Assembly: GCA_026645935.1 (NCBI GenBank)
Contig: JAPKMP010000001.1
Location: forward strand, 248,001-312,000
Direction: 5' to 3'
Origin: Candidatus Villigracilaceae bacterium
GTDB lineage: Bacteria > Chloroflexota > Anaerolineae > Anaerolineales > Villigracilaceae
Length of the DNA stretch: 64,000 nt
The translations under genes and the position numbers were made by a program. Position 1 is the stretch's first letter. The number at the start of each line of letters is the position of its first letter. The notes under the pieces are model-generated. The model did no database searches and was not told where the DNA came from. It saw nothing but the letters and a program-made list of their open reading frames with translations. Of the stretch, positions 41,844 through 50,551 are shown in pieces.

Positions 41844-42245
41844 ATGGGAAGCAAAACACTGCTTTATATCGGCGCGGGGATTCTATTCTTGATCGGATTG
41901 TGTCTGTTCGGCTACGGCGTATTGAGTGTTGTCGGCTCGACCTCCGCCCAGGGTGATTCCAACTGGCTGACCTTTGGACTTGGCTTTGGCTGCGCAGGCG
42001 TGTTATTCCTCGGCGGCGGGGCTTGGATGGTCTACGCCGCCCAGCGCGGGTCGAAAACCGAAATCGTTCAGCAGGTGACCATGAAAGTGGACCTGCCCGG
42101 CGAGACGAAGATCGAACAGATGAAGTGCCAGTCCTGCGGCGGCGTGTTGAAGTCGGAGAATATCAAGCTCGTGGCCGGCGCGCCGACGGTGGAATGTCCA
42201 TACTGCGGCACGACCTATCAACTGACGGAAGAACCGAAGTGGTAG
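41844..42245 (+). CDS. Membrane protein with a C-terminal zinc ribbon
   Basis: The 133-aa protein starts MGSKTLLYIGAGILFLIGLCLFGYGV with AGGAG upstream. Two hydrophobic helices (residues 4-28 and 42-66) are followed by a linker (TEIVQQVTMKVDLPGETKIEQ) and a zinc ribbon MKCQSCGGVLKSENIKLVAG then VECPYCGTTYQLTE. The ribbon faces the cytosol if the helices form a hairpin. The gene is the first of the run that includes the Cys-Ala protein and the radical SAM genes; a role in that cassette is possible but unproven. Confidence 0.78.
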   Translation: MGSKTLLYIGAGILFLIGLCLFGYGVLSVVGSTSAQGDSNWLTFGLGFGCAGVLFLGGGAWMVYAAQRGSKTEIVQQVTMKVDLPGETKIEQMKCQSCGGVLKSENIKLVAGAPTVECPYCGTTYQLTEEPKW

Positions 42246-42323
42246 TGAAAGTGTCAGGTGCGAAGATTTAGGTGTCAAGCAAAACCTGGAACCTGACACC
42301 TGACACCGGTAAAAAGGAATGCC

Positions 42324-43991
42324 ATGATAAGAAAACTTCTTGCTGCTTCTTTTACTTTCCTTGCGTTTCTATCTTTGACGTTGAGCGCATTTGCGCAGGA
42401 CCTGCCGTATCTCTTCGAAGTCAAAAAGGAAGTGGTGCACGCCTATTGGAACGAAGACGGCACGATGGACCTCGATTACACCTGGTTCTTTGCGAACCTG
42501 CCCGGCTCGCACCCCATCGACTTTGTGGATGTCGGCACGGTGAACACGACCTTCGAACTTTCGAACGTCCGCGCTGATGTGGACGGCACGCCCGTTACAG
42601 TTTCATGGAGCGATTACGCCGGGAGCGGCTCCGGTTTTGCGATCGTGATGGGGAATAAGACCATCCCCGCGGGTTCGAGCGGAACCGTTCATGTCTTCAT
42701 CCCCGGGATCAAGGGCGTGCTGTATCCCGATGATGAGGACGAAGCCTATACCAGCGCTTCCTTTGCTCCCACGTGGTTTGGTTCCGAGTACGTTCACGGC
42801 ACGACCGACCTCACGATGACCTTCCACCTGCCGCCGAACATGAATCCAGAGGAACCTCGCTGGCACGAAGCGCCAGAGGGATTCCCCCCCGAGCCGCAAA
42901 CGGGATTCGATGAAGCGGGCCGCATCACCTACACCTGGTATTCGCCTGCCGCAAGCGCATCCAGATTCTATGATTTCGGCGCATCCTTCCCGCGGACCTA
43001 TGTTCCGGCAGATGCAATTTATACCCCGCCCCCGAGACCGTTGATCGATCCGGAAACCTTGTTCATCTTTATTTGCCTGGGCGGATTTGGCTTCCTCTTT
43101 GTCGGTCTTCCCATCCTCGGTGTCCGCGCTGCGAACCGCAGAAAATTGCAATACCTGCCGCCGAAGATCTCCATCGAAGGTCACGGCATCAAACGCGGAT
43201 TGACGGCTGTCGAAGCCGCCCTGTTGATGGAACAGCCGCTCGATAAGGTCATGACGATGATCCTGTTCGGCGTGATCAAGAAGAACGCCGCATCTGTGAC
43301 GACGCGCGACCCTTTGGAGTTGAAGTCTGCTTCTCCGTTGCCTGAAAAACTGCACGAATATGAGATCAATTTTCTCAAAGCGTTTGGTGAGACCGACAAA
43401 AAGTCCCGCCGCAAGTCGTTGCAGGAGATGACCGTTGCGCTGGTAAAAAGCGTCTCTGAAAAAATGAAAGGCTTCAGCCGCCGCGAAACGATCGAGTATT
43501 ACAAAAGCATCATGGAGAGAGCCTGGGCGCAGGTCGAAGCAGCTGACACACCCGAAGTGAAAAGCCAAAAATTCGACGAAACCCTCGAATGGACGATGCT
43601 CGACAAAGAATACGACGACCGCACGCGCCGCACGTTCACCGGTCCGATCATCGTGCCGAATTGGTGGGGGCGGTATGACCCGGCCTGGAGAGGAAGCGGC
43701 GGCTCTTCATCGACGCCCGTGTCTCTTCCGGCTTCCCCGGGCAGAGGCTCATCGTCGACCGGTCTCCCCGGCGCGGACTTTGCCGCTTCCATGGTCAACG
43801 GCGTGCAGGGATTTGCTGCTGGAGTCATCGGCAACGTTCAGGAATTTACCGGGCGCGTCACAAATGTCACCAATCCGCCGCCACCTCCGCCAAAAAGCAG
43901 TGGGGGTCGTTCCGGCGGCGGCGGACGTTCCTGTGCCTGTGCGTGTGCCTGCGCCGGCTGCGCCTGCGCCTGTGCGGGCGGGGGAAGGTAG
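42324..43991 (+). CDS. DUF2207-like membrane protein with a Cys-Ala repeat tail
   Basis: The protein is 555 aa. A signal peptide ends LTLSAFA, then an Ig-like extracytoplasmic region (residues 25-240) as in DUF2207 proteins, one transmembrane helix near residues 246-270 (FIFICLGGFGFLFVGLPILG), and a cytosolic region of about 285 residues. The C-terminus, after a Gly/Ser/Pro-rich linker, reads CACACACAGCACACA then GGGR, with seven Cys alternating with Ala. With this topology the tail is cytosolic and accessible to the radical SAM enzymes encoded next. I infer that the tail is their substrate. Confidence 0.85.
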   Translation: MIRKLLAASFTFLAFLSLTLSAFAQDLPYLFEVKKEVVHAYWNEDGTMDLDYTWFFANLPGSHPIDFVDVGTVNTTFELSNVRADVDGTPVTVSWSDYAGSGSGFAIVMGNKTIPAGSSGTVHVFIPGIKGVLYPDDEDEAYTSASFAPTWFGSEYVHGTTDLTMTFHLPPNMNPEEPRWHEAPEGFPPEPQTGFDEAGRITYTWYSPAASASRFYDFGASFPRTYVPADAIYTPPPRPLIDPETLFIFICLGGFGFLFVGLPILGVRAANRRKLQYLPPKISIEGHGIKRGLTAVEAALLMEQPLDKVMTMILFGVIKKNAASVTTRDPLELKSASPLPEKLHEYEINFLKAFGETDKKSRRKSLQEMTVALVKSVSEKMKGFSRRETIEYYKSIMERAWAQVEAADTPEVKSQKFDETLEWTMLDKEYDDRTRRTFTGPIIVPNWWGRYDPAWRGSGGSSSTPVSLPASPGRGSSSTGLPGADFAASMVNGVQGFAAGVIGNVQEFTGRVTNVTNPPPPPPKSSGGRSGGGGRSCACACACAGCACACAGGGR

Positions 43992-44000
43992 AGTATCCAT

Positions 44001-44073
44001 GTCATTCTGAGCCGCGAAGCGGCGAAGAATCTCTGATCATGAGTTGAGACTCTTCGCTGGCGCTCAGTGTGAC
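44001..44073. repeat. Dispersed imperfect palindrome (GTCATTCTGAG type), copy
   Basis: GTCATTCTGAGCCGCGAAGC on the left and CGCTCAGTGTGAC on the right form an imperfect inverted repeat, with AAGAATCTC/GAGACTCTT inside. It lies between the Cys-Ala protein gene and the first radical SAM gene. Confidence 0.75.
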
Positions 44074-44090
44074 ATTTATAAGAGGAATAC

Positions 44091-45455
44091 ATGGCTTTAT
44101 TAACTGACCTGTTCAATCGACAATCTAGAATCGCGAACCCCAAATCGGGTCTTCACCATTACACCCGTGAGAACGGACCCGAGAAATCGCGCATCCACCT
44201 GCGCATCGACCCGGGCGGGGATGGCACTTTGATCGTCAATGCCAGCAGTGTCATGCACTTGAATCCGACAGCGGCGTTCATGGCGTGGCTGATTCTTGAA
44301 GGAAAGACGAAAGAGGAGGGAATTCAGGCTTTGTGCTCGCGTTATTCGGTTTCGAGAAAACAGGCAGAGAATGACCTTTCAAATTTCAACATTCAACTCG
44401 ATGAACTGATCCGACCCGACGGCGCATGCGCCATCCACGATCTCGAACTCGAAATGGACATGCCGTTCAGCGCCCGTCCCACCGCGCCTTACCGCATGGA
44501 TTTGGCGTTGACATATCGCTGCAACAACGATTGCGCGCACTGCTACAACGCCCGCGAGCGGAACTTCCCCGAACTCGGCACAGAGCAATGGTTCAGGATA
44601 CTCGATCAACTTTGGGCGCTGGGCGTGCCGCATATCGTCTTCACCGGCGGCGAAGCGACATTGCGCAATGACCTGCCTGAACTCATCCGTCACGCCGAGT
44701 CGAACGGGCAGATCACCGGCCTCAATACCAATGCCCGCCGGCTCATGGACATGGATTACGTTAATAAACTTGTGGATGCCGGTCTCGATCATGTTCAGAT
44801 CACAGTTGAATCTTGTGTGCCTGAGATCCACGACGAGATGATGCGCGCCAAAGGCGCATTCCATCAGACGATCGCAGGGTTGAACAGCGTCCTGCGTTCG
44901 CCGCTTTATGTGATGACCAATACCACCATGCTGAGGACGAATGTCCACACCATCCCCGCCACGCTCGATTTTCTGGCAGACCTCGGCGTGCCGACCGTCG
45001 GTTTGAATGCGCTCATTTATTCAGGCAGCGGGATCACAGTGGGAACGGGGCTCAAAGAGAGCGAACTCCAACCCATCCTCGATATCGCCACGCAGAAGAC
45101 CAACCAACGCGGGCAACGCCTCATATGGTATACGCCGACGCAGTATTGTCAATTCGACCCGACCGCCAATAACCTGGGAGTCAAAGGTTGTACTGCCGCG
45201 TTATACAGCATGTGCATTGAATCGAATGGAAACGTTTTACCCTGCCAATCCTATTATCATCCCCTCGGCAATATGCTGGCTGACTCCTGGGACTCGATCT
45301 GGAATCACAAACTTTCTGTCCAGCTGCGCGAACGGCAGAACCTGCCTGCCAAATGCGAAGGCTGTCCCGTCGTCGCTGAATGCGGCGGCGGCTGTCCGCT
45401 CACGGCGGAGGGTTACCGGAAATCGAATCTTGTGGACCTTCCTGTCATCCATTAG
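44091..45455 (+). CDS. Radical SAM/SPASM enzyme with N-terminal PqqD-like domain
   Basis: The protein is 454 aa. Residues 35-115 form a PqqD-like peptide-binding (RRE) domain: HLRIDPGGDGTLIVNASSVMHLNPTAAF and a winged-helix-like part. The radical SAM core starts MDLALTYRCNNDCAHCYNA (CxxxCxxC for the 4Fe-4S cluster), with FTGGEATLRNDLPEL as the GGE motif. The SPASM region at the C-terminus has CIESNGNVLPCQSYYHPLGNM and CEGCPVVAECGGGCPL, binding auxiliary clusters. This combination is typical of enzymes that modify a ribosomal peptide. Its neighbour with the Cys-Ala tail is the likely substrate. Confidence 0.93.
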   Translation: MALLTDLFNRQSRIANPKSGLHHYTRENGPEKSRIHLRIDPGGDGTLIVNASSVMHLNPTAAFMAWLILEGKTKEEGIQALCSRYSVSRKQAENDLSNFNIQLDELIRPDGACAIHDLELEMDMPFSARPTAPYRMDLALTYRCNNDCAHCYNARERNFPELGTEQWFRILDQLWALGVPHIVFTGGEATLRNDLPELIRHAESNGQITGLNTNARRLMDMDYVNKLVDAGLDHVQITVESCVPEIHDEMMRAKGAFHQTIAGLNSVLRSPLYVMTNTTMLRTNVHTIPATLDFLADLGVPTVGLNALIYSGSGITVGTGLKESELQPILDIATQKTNQRGQRLIWYTPTQYCQFDPTANNLGVKGCTAALYSMCIESNGNVLPCQSYYHPLGNMLADSWDSIWNHKLSVQLRERQNLPAKCEGCPVVAECGGGCPLTAEGYRKSNLVDLPVIH

Positions 45456-45463
45456 GAGGCATC

Positions 45464-46609
45464 ATGAATATCTTCAATCGTCTTGCAGACCGTTTCGCAA
45501 AGGTCACGCCCCTGCCCGAAGGAATGCATCACCTGCAATCTGAATCGGCGGATAAAAAACCGTACCGCGTCCATCTCCGCCTGCGCAGGGACGGCTCCGG
45601 CTTGTTCATCGTCAACGCTGCCACGGTCTTGCACCTCAACCCGACTGCCGCGGAATATGCCTATCACTTCATCAAAGGCACCGAGCCTGCCGAAGCCGCA
45701 AAACAGATCGCCTCCCGCTATCGTGTCAGGAAAAACATCGCGCTCGAAGATTACCAGGATTTTCTCGACCGCATCGAAACTCTTGTCACCTCGCAGGATG
45801 TCGACCCCGTTTCCTATCTGGGATTCGAAAGAGTTTCTCCCCATTCAGCAGACCTGCCCGCCCCGCTCCGACTGGACTGCGCGTTGACGTATAGACTCCC
45901 GAAAGACACTCAAGCGAAATATGCGCCTGTCAAACGCGTGGACCGCGAGTTGACCACCGATGAATGGAAATCCATTCTCGATACCGCCTGGCGGATGGGA
46001 GTCCCGCATGTCACTTTCACGGGCGGCGAACCCACCTTGCGCGATGACCTGCCCAACCTGATTGCTCATGCCGAGAAGAACGGCCAGGTCTGCGGCTTGC
46101 TCAGCGACGGGTTGAAACTTGCAGATAAAGAATATCGCCGAACGCTTTTGCAAACCGGGCTTGACCATTTGCTCTTCCTGCTCCAACCTGAAAATGAAAG
46201 GTCGTGGCAGGCGCTTGAAGCCATCATGCCCGAAGACCTTTTCGTCACCGTTCATATCACGATCAATAGACAAATTGCGGCCGACATCACCGCAACGCTC
46301 GAGAAACTTGCCGCGCTTCAGGTCAAAAGCATTTCTTTCAGCCTTGCAGACCTTTCTTTGAAAAACGAACTCGATGCCGTCACCCAAAGAGCCGCCGACC
46401 TCAATATCACGGTCAATTTCGATCTGCCCGTCCCGTACTCCGCTCAGAATCCTGTCGCGCTCGAAACCGAGGAGGATGAAGTTCCAACCGGCGCGGGCAG
46501 GGCCTGGTTGTACATCGAACCCGATGGCGATGTCCTTCCCGCGCAGGGCATGGCGGAAAACGTCCTTGGCAATCTACTCGAAGACAAGTGGGAAAGCATC
46601 TATCGTTGA
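45464..46609 (+). CDS. Radical SAM-like protein lacking Fe-S cysteines, with PqqD-like domain
   Basis: The protein is 381 aa starting at MNIFNRLADR behind GGAGG; the ORF start at 45380 lies inside the previous gene. It is a paralogue of the preceding enzyme: the PqqD-like domain (VHLRLRRDGSGLFIVNAATVLHLNPTAAE) and barrel motif FTGGEPTLRDDLPNLIAHAE are kept. Where the neighbour has YRCNNDCAHC, this one has YRLPKDTQAKYA, with no Cys. The SPASM Cys are also gone (YIEPDGDVLPAQGMAENVLGN) and the protein ends there. It cannot hold a cluster and so probably acts as a substrate-binding partner. Confidence 0.88.
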   Translation: MNIFNRLADRFAKVTPLPEGMHHLQSESADKKPYRVHLRLRRDGSGLFIVNAATVLHLNPTAAEYAYHFIKGTEPAEAAKQIASRYRVRKNIALEDYQDFLDRIETLVTSQDVDPVSYLGFERVSPHSADLPAPLRLDCALTYRLPKDTQAKYAPVKRVDRELTTDEWKSILDTAWRMGVPHVTFTGGEPTLRDDLPNLIAHAEKNGQVCGLLSDGLKLADKEYRRTLLQTGLDHLLFLLQPENERSWQALEAIMPEDLFVTVHITINRQIAADITATLEKLAALQVKSISFSLADLSLKNELDAVTQRAADLNITVNFDLPVPYSAQNPVALETEEDEVPTGAGRAWLYIEPDGDVLPAQGMAENVLGNLLEDKWESIYR

Positions 46610-46630
46610 CTTGCTCCCGCCGCAGTCCCC

Positions 46631-46648
46631 GGCGGCTGGGACGCCGCC
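46631..46648. repeat. GGCGGCGGGGACGCCGCC-type repeat, copy 2
   Basis: GGCGGCTGGGACGCCGCC lies between the degenerate radical SAM gene and the methyltransferase gene, a variant of the element at 27333-27352. Confidence 0.6.
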
Positions 46649-46658
46649 TGAGCAATTT

Positions 46659-47387
46659 ATGAACTGGCACGCTCGATACCTCCAGCAAGCCGCATGGACT
46701 CGTGACCTGCGTGCCTATCTTTTTGACAAGGCGGAACTAAAGAAAGCGAAACACGTGCTTGAAGTTGGATGCGGCACGGGCGCCATCCTGAACGGACTCG
46801 AAACTCCCGCCCCGCCTCACGGCTTGGACCTGAATCCTATCGCGTTGACCCAGGCTTCGATCAACGCTCCAGCGGCTTCATTGACTTGCGGAAACGGGCT
46901 TTCCCTTCCATATCCTTCAAACTTATTCGATATTGTCTTTTGCCATTACTACTTGTTGTGGGTGAAAGACCCGTTGCAAGCCGTGCTCGAAATGAAGCGT
47001 GTGACGAAACGCGGAGGTCACATCCTTGCATTGGCAGAACCGGATTATTATGCGCGAGTGGACAAGCCTGCCGCATTGCGTCCACTGGGGGAGTGGCAGA
47101 GAGACGCGTTGAAACGTCAGGGCGCGGATCCGGGATTCGGCGCAAAACTTGCGGAGACTTTCTTTCAGGCCGGGATCCAACTCAAAGAAACGGGAACCAT
47201 TCAAGGCGGAGTCAATGAGCCGTCTGCCCGGGAGCGGGAGATGGAATGGGCGGTGATCACCGCCGATTTGGGCGAAGCCGTTTCGGGGGAGGAAGTCCAA
47301 AAAATGAAGGAATTGGATGATGAAGCCTGGGCGAAGAGAGAGCGTGTGTTGTATGTGCCGACATACTTTGCATGGGGGCAAAAGTAG
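46659..47387 (+). CDS. SAM-dependent methyltransferase of the radical SAM cassette
   Basis: The protein is 242 aa from ATG 46659 (MNWHARYLQQAAWTRDLRAY); the ORF reads far upstream through the radical SAM gene in another frame, and a TTG near 46614 is a possible alternative start. Motif I is VLEVGCGTGAILNGLE, followed by HGLDLNPIALTQAS, PYPSNLFDIVFCHYYLLWV and TKRGGHILALAEPDYY, a class I (Methyltransf_11-like) fold. No substrate is known. Its place after the two radical SAM genes suggests a role with them, but it may also act independently. Confidence 0.85.
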   Translation: MNWHARYLQQAAWTRDLRAYLFDKAELKKAKHVLEVGCGTGAILNGLETPAPPHGLDLNPIALTQASINAPAASLTCGNGLSLPYPSNLFDIVFCHYYLLWVKDPLQAVLEMKRVTKRGGHILALAEPDYYARVDKPAALRPLGEWQRDALKRQGADPGFGAKLAETFFQAGIQLKETGTIQGGVNEPSAREREMEWAVITADLGEAVSGEEVQKMKELDDEAWAKRERVLYVPTYFAWGQK

Positions 47388-47411
47388 AATTTTCCATGCT
47401 ACACTTACGGG

Positions 47412-48425
47412 ATGGAAATCTGTTATCTGATCGCTTTTCCAGACACTGAAACCAAAGCTGCGCCTATAAAAGAATCCATCAAGGGATTGAAGGATGCGCC
47501 GTACTTTCAGCCCGTGGATATCGATGTGATCAGCCTCGGCGATGAAACGGTGTTGATCGAAGGATATGCCGTTTCAGTGGTGCGCCATCAATACGACGAG
47601 TGGGTGCAGATGGTGGAGGCGCGTTTTTCTTTGAAGGACCCGTTCGATTCCGCGGCTTTACAGGAGCGGGCAAAGGTCGAAGATACTTTAAAAAGCAGGT
47701 ATATTCCGATGGAATATCGCCAGAGCGGGCTGTTCGAGGAATACACGATCCTGTTGGTGGATGCGATCAGGCAGACGCCGGATAAATGGATCGACCGGAA
47801 CGCTCTTGAGATCTCGCGATTTATCCGTTCACAGAGGGATACCTTCGACAAGAACGAAATCAACGAGATCGTGATGTCACGCACCCGGTATTCCGCCACC
47901 GAACTCACGTTGGTGGATTGGGAAGGTGCCGTCATCATCGCCCCGAATGCAGATTACGAATCTGATATTGTCCTGTTGAAGATCGGCAACTATCAATTGC
48001 TGCGTTACCGCATGCTCGACAATTCCATCGAACAGCTGCTCGATAAGATCAATGAATCGTTCTTTCAAAACCGGCGCCGTCCGCGCGCCACCCGCGGGTT
48101 GATCCGCCAGATCGCGGAGCACAAACTTGAGGTGATGCTGGATTTCGAGCGCACCGAGCAGACCCTACTGCTGATCGGTGATTGGTATACCGCAAAACTT
48201 TACGAAGCCATCCAATCCGAGCTTTACTTGAAGGATTGGAAGGACAGCGTCCGCGCCAAGTTGGATAACCTGGAAAGCATCGTCCAGACCATCAAGGATA
48301 ATCTTTCCATCTCGTGGGAGAACCTGATGGACCAGATCCAACTGGCGTTGTGGATGATCCTGTTGTTCGGATATCTTTATCTGTATTTTTTGGATGCGGG
48401 CTGGATCACCTTCCCTGTGAATTGA
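47412..48425 (+). CDS. Membrane-anchored protein with C-terminal coiled coil, unknown
   Basis: The protein is 337 aa. A soluble N-terminal half (EICYLIAFPDTETKAAPIKE, TVLIEGYAVSVVRHQYDEWVQM) is followed by a beta-rich segment ELTLVDWEGAVIIAPNADYESDIVLLKIGNYQLLRYRMLD. A long helical part RMLDNSIEQLLDKINE to DKLDNLESIVQTIKDNLSIS could be a coiled coil, and one C-terminal transmembrane helix QIQLALWMILLFGYLYLYFLDAG ends it. The architecture (soluble domain, coil, C-tail anchor) is like RMD1-type proteins, but no sequence signature supports that family. It begins 24 bases after the methyltransferase gene. Confidence 0.65.
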   Translation: MEICYLIAFPDTETKAAPIKESIKGLKDAPYFQPVDIDVISLGDETVLIEGYAVSVVRHQYDEWVQMVEARFSLKDPFDSAALQERAKVEDTLKSRYIPMEYRQSGLFEEYTILLVDAIRQTPDKWIDRNALEISRFIRSQRDTFDKNEINEIVMSRTRYSATELTLVDWEGAVIIAPNADYESDIVLLKIGNYQLLRYRMLDNSIEQLLDKINESFFQNRRRPRATRGLIRQIAEHKLEVMLDFERTEQTLLLIGDWYTAKLYEAIQSELYLKDWKDSVRAKLDNLESIVQTIKDNLSISWENLMDQIQLALWMILLFGYLYLYFLDAGWITFPVN

Positions 48426-48447
48426 TCCGCGGTCCATTAGAGGCGAT

Positions 48448-49440
48448 GTGTATAAAAATCCCAACTTTCTGATCGCCCTGGTTGCTCTGGTCGTCTTTCT
48501 GGCGCTGGGAATATATCTCGGCAGGCAGTACACTCCCGCCTTGGGGGTCGAATTTTATTCCGCTTGCGCGCGATCCATGGAACGGATCATTGCAGGCGGG
48601 CAGGGGGATGTCTATGACTTTGCCGGCGTCGAGGAGTTCGAGGAACCCGATGTTTACAATCTGGCATTGTATCGTGTCGAAGGGGATGTCATCACAGACC
48701 CGGTGTTCGAATCCGTTCCAGCCGGTTTGAAGGATGAACAGAATGACCTCTCCCTGCAAAATCACTCCTGGGATGTGTTCACCGAATTGATTCCCCCGGG
48801 GAATCGACAGATGGTGGCGCAGTTCAACATTTTTACCGATGGGGTGGATAACACGCTCGCCGCTGTGGATGTGATTCAGGAAGATATCTCGTCCTGGAAA
48901 CTCGAAGTCGATATCGCCGATCTCGAAAACAAGGATGCCTTCATCTTTACGTTGATCCACGAATATGCCCACCTGCTGACCCTTGATTCTTCGCAAGTTA
49001 CGCCGGATCAAGACCTGGCGAACGACCCGTACAGCCTGGTCCTGCAAACCGAGAAAGCGGTTCTCTGCCCCAATTACTTCACCGGTATGGGATGCAGCCA
49101 CCCCGATTCGTACATTCATGCATTCCATAACCGCTTCTGGACAGGCATCAACGACGAGTGGGAGGATGTCGACGCCATTCAATACCAGCCGGACGCAAAT
49201 GTGAATTATTACAATGCCTTGTATGTTTTCTATCGAACTCATCGTGACCAATTCGTGGGCGATTACGCCGTCACGCATCCCACCGAGGATATCGCCGAGT
49301 CGTTCACTTATTTTGTTTTCAGCCCGAAGCCGATGGGGAAGTCCATTCGGGAGCAGAAGATCCGCTTCTTTTACGAATACCCGGAACTGGTCCGGATCCG
49401 GAGCGAGATCCTGAAGGGGACATGTTCGCCGGATAACTGA
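48448..49440 (+). CDS. HExxH metallopeptidase-like membrane protein, copy 1
   Basis: The 330-aa protein starts with GTG at 48448 after AGAGG. An N-terminal hydrophobic helix (FLIALVALVVFLALGIYLG) anchors or exports it. The centre has LIHEYAHLLTLDSSQVTP, a zincin HExxH motif, and a downstream EDIAESFTYFVFSPKP, whose Glu could be the third zinc ligand. Cys residues (SACARS, AVLCPNYFTGMGCSH) may form disulfides. It is very similar to the next gene across the whole catalytic part, a tandem duplication. Peptidase activity is inferred, not known. Confidence 0.8.
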   Translation: MYKNPNFLIALVALVVFLALGIYLGRQYTPALGVEFYSACARSMERIIAGGQGDVYDFAGVEEFEEPDVYNLALYRVEGDVITDPVFESVPAGLKDEQNDLSLQNHSWDVFTELIPPGNRQMVAQFNIFTDGVDNTLAAVDVIQEDISSWKLEVDIADLENKDAFIFTLIHEYAHLLTLDSSQVTPDQDLANDPYSLVLQTEKAVLCPNYFTGMGCSHPDSYIHAFHNRFWTGINDEWEDVDAIQYQPDANVNYYNALYVFYRTHRDQFVGDYAVTHPTEDIAESFTYFVFSPKPMGKSIREQKIRFFYEYPELVRIRSEILKGTCSPDN

Positions 49441-49502
49441 GAGGCGCGCTCGAGCGCCATTTCCCTGTGTTATTCTTGGAAAAATCTTATGAGGAGACTT
49501 TG

Positions 49503-50546
49503 ATGACCCGGTTAAAGTTATTGTTGGTTTTATCCGCGGCGTTTTTGTTCGTTCTTGGTTGCGGGGTCGATACTGGCGCTAAATTCGATGATACCGAAGG
49601 GGAGGAATTTTTCTCGGAAGAATCCGCGGAGGTCACGGAAGAAGCTCCGGCTCAGGACCATGAACCGGCTGCAGGGGAAGGCGGCTCATGCCCGGCGGTC
49701 GCTGAGGAAATACTCAGGATCGCCACAGCACCCCTTGAAGGGGAAGGCTCCGAAACAACCGATGACGAAGTGACTCTGGTCAACTACGTCGTGAACGGGG
49801 ATGAAATTTCCGATCCTGCTTTTGAGGATGTTCCTTCTAATTTGCAGGATAGGCAGGAGGATGAAGCCGCGCACCTTGAGATCTGGGATTATTTCATCGC
49901 GCTCATCCCTGCCGAAAACCGGGGCATGATCGGCGAATTCGCCATCACCACCGACGGCGCGGACAACACGCTTGCCTCTGTTGTGCAGACCGAATCGGAC
50001 CCGGCTGTGTGGAAGTTGAATGTGGACATTGCCGATATCGCAAACCGCGCAAACCTGACCTATACTCTCGTTCATGAGTTTGCTCACCTGCTTACTCTGG
50101 GACCTGATCAGGTCACACCCAGTCTTGCCGTTTTCAACAATCCGGAAGATAACAACATTTACCTACAGGAGGTATCGGCCTGCCCCAATTACTTCCCCGG
50201 CGAGGGCTGCGCGGATGCCGATTCCTATGTTGACGATTTTTACCATCAATTCTGGGATGAACTCCGCGAAGAGTGGAACGAGATCAACCTCGAGGAGGAT
50301 GAGGATACCCGTCTCGAAAAACAGGACGCGTTCTATCAAAAATATCAGGATCGCTTCCTGACCGACTACGCCGCTACGAACTCCGAAGAGGATATCGCTG
50401 AAAGCTGGGCGTTCTTCATCTTCAGCCCGAAACCCGCAGGCGACACGATCGCCGAACAGAAGATTCTCTTTTTCTATGAATATCCGGAACTCGTAGCGCT
50501 GCGTTCGGAGATCATTTCCAACTTGTGCGCGAACTTTCCGCAATAA
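49503..50546 (+). CDS. HExxH metallopeptidase-like lipoprotein, copy 2
   Basis: The 347-aa protein starts at ATG 49503 with GAGGAG upstream; the ORF start at 49467 precedes the signal. A lipobox FVLGC is followed by an acidic linker (DDTEGEEFFSEESAEVTEEAPAQ). The catalytic part LVHEFAHLLTLGPDQVTP (HExxH) and EDIAESWAFFIFSPKP match the upstream gene closely; ACPNYFPGEGC and the ending ELVALRSEI also match. One copy is membrane anchored, the other lipid anchored, so the pair may work together outside the membrane. Confidence 0.82.
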   Translation: MTRLKLLLVLSAAFLFVLGCGVDTGAKFDDTEGEEFFSEESAEVTEEAPAQDHEPAAGEGGSCPAVAEEILRIATAPLEGEGSETTDDEVTLVNYVVNGDEISDPAFEDVPSNLQDRQEDEAAHLEIWDYFIALIPAENRGMIGEFAITTDGADNTLASVVQTESDPAVWKLNVDIADIANRANLTYTLVHEFAHLLTLGPDQVTPSLAVFNNPEDNNIYLQEVSACPNYFPGEGCADADSYVDDFYHQFWDELREEWNEINLEEDEDTRLEKQDAFYQKYQDRFLTDYAATNSEEDIAESWAFFIFSPKPAGDTIAEQKILFFYEYPELVALRSEIISNLCANFPQ

Positions 50547-50551
50547 GGCTC

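Noticed and set aside
42603-43568. 321-aa minus-strand ORF
   Set aside because: Antisense to the Cys-Ala membrane protein, whose signal peptide, helix and tail are clearly real.
48406-49278. 290-aa minus-strand ORF
   Set aside because: Antisense to the HExxH gene pair, which is supported by paralogy between two adjacent genes.
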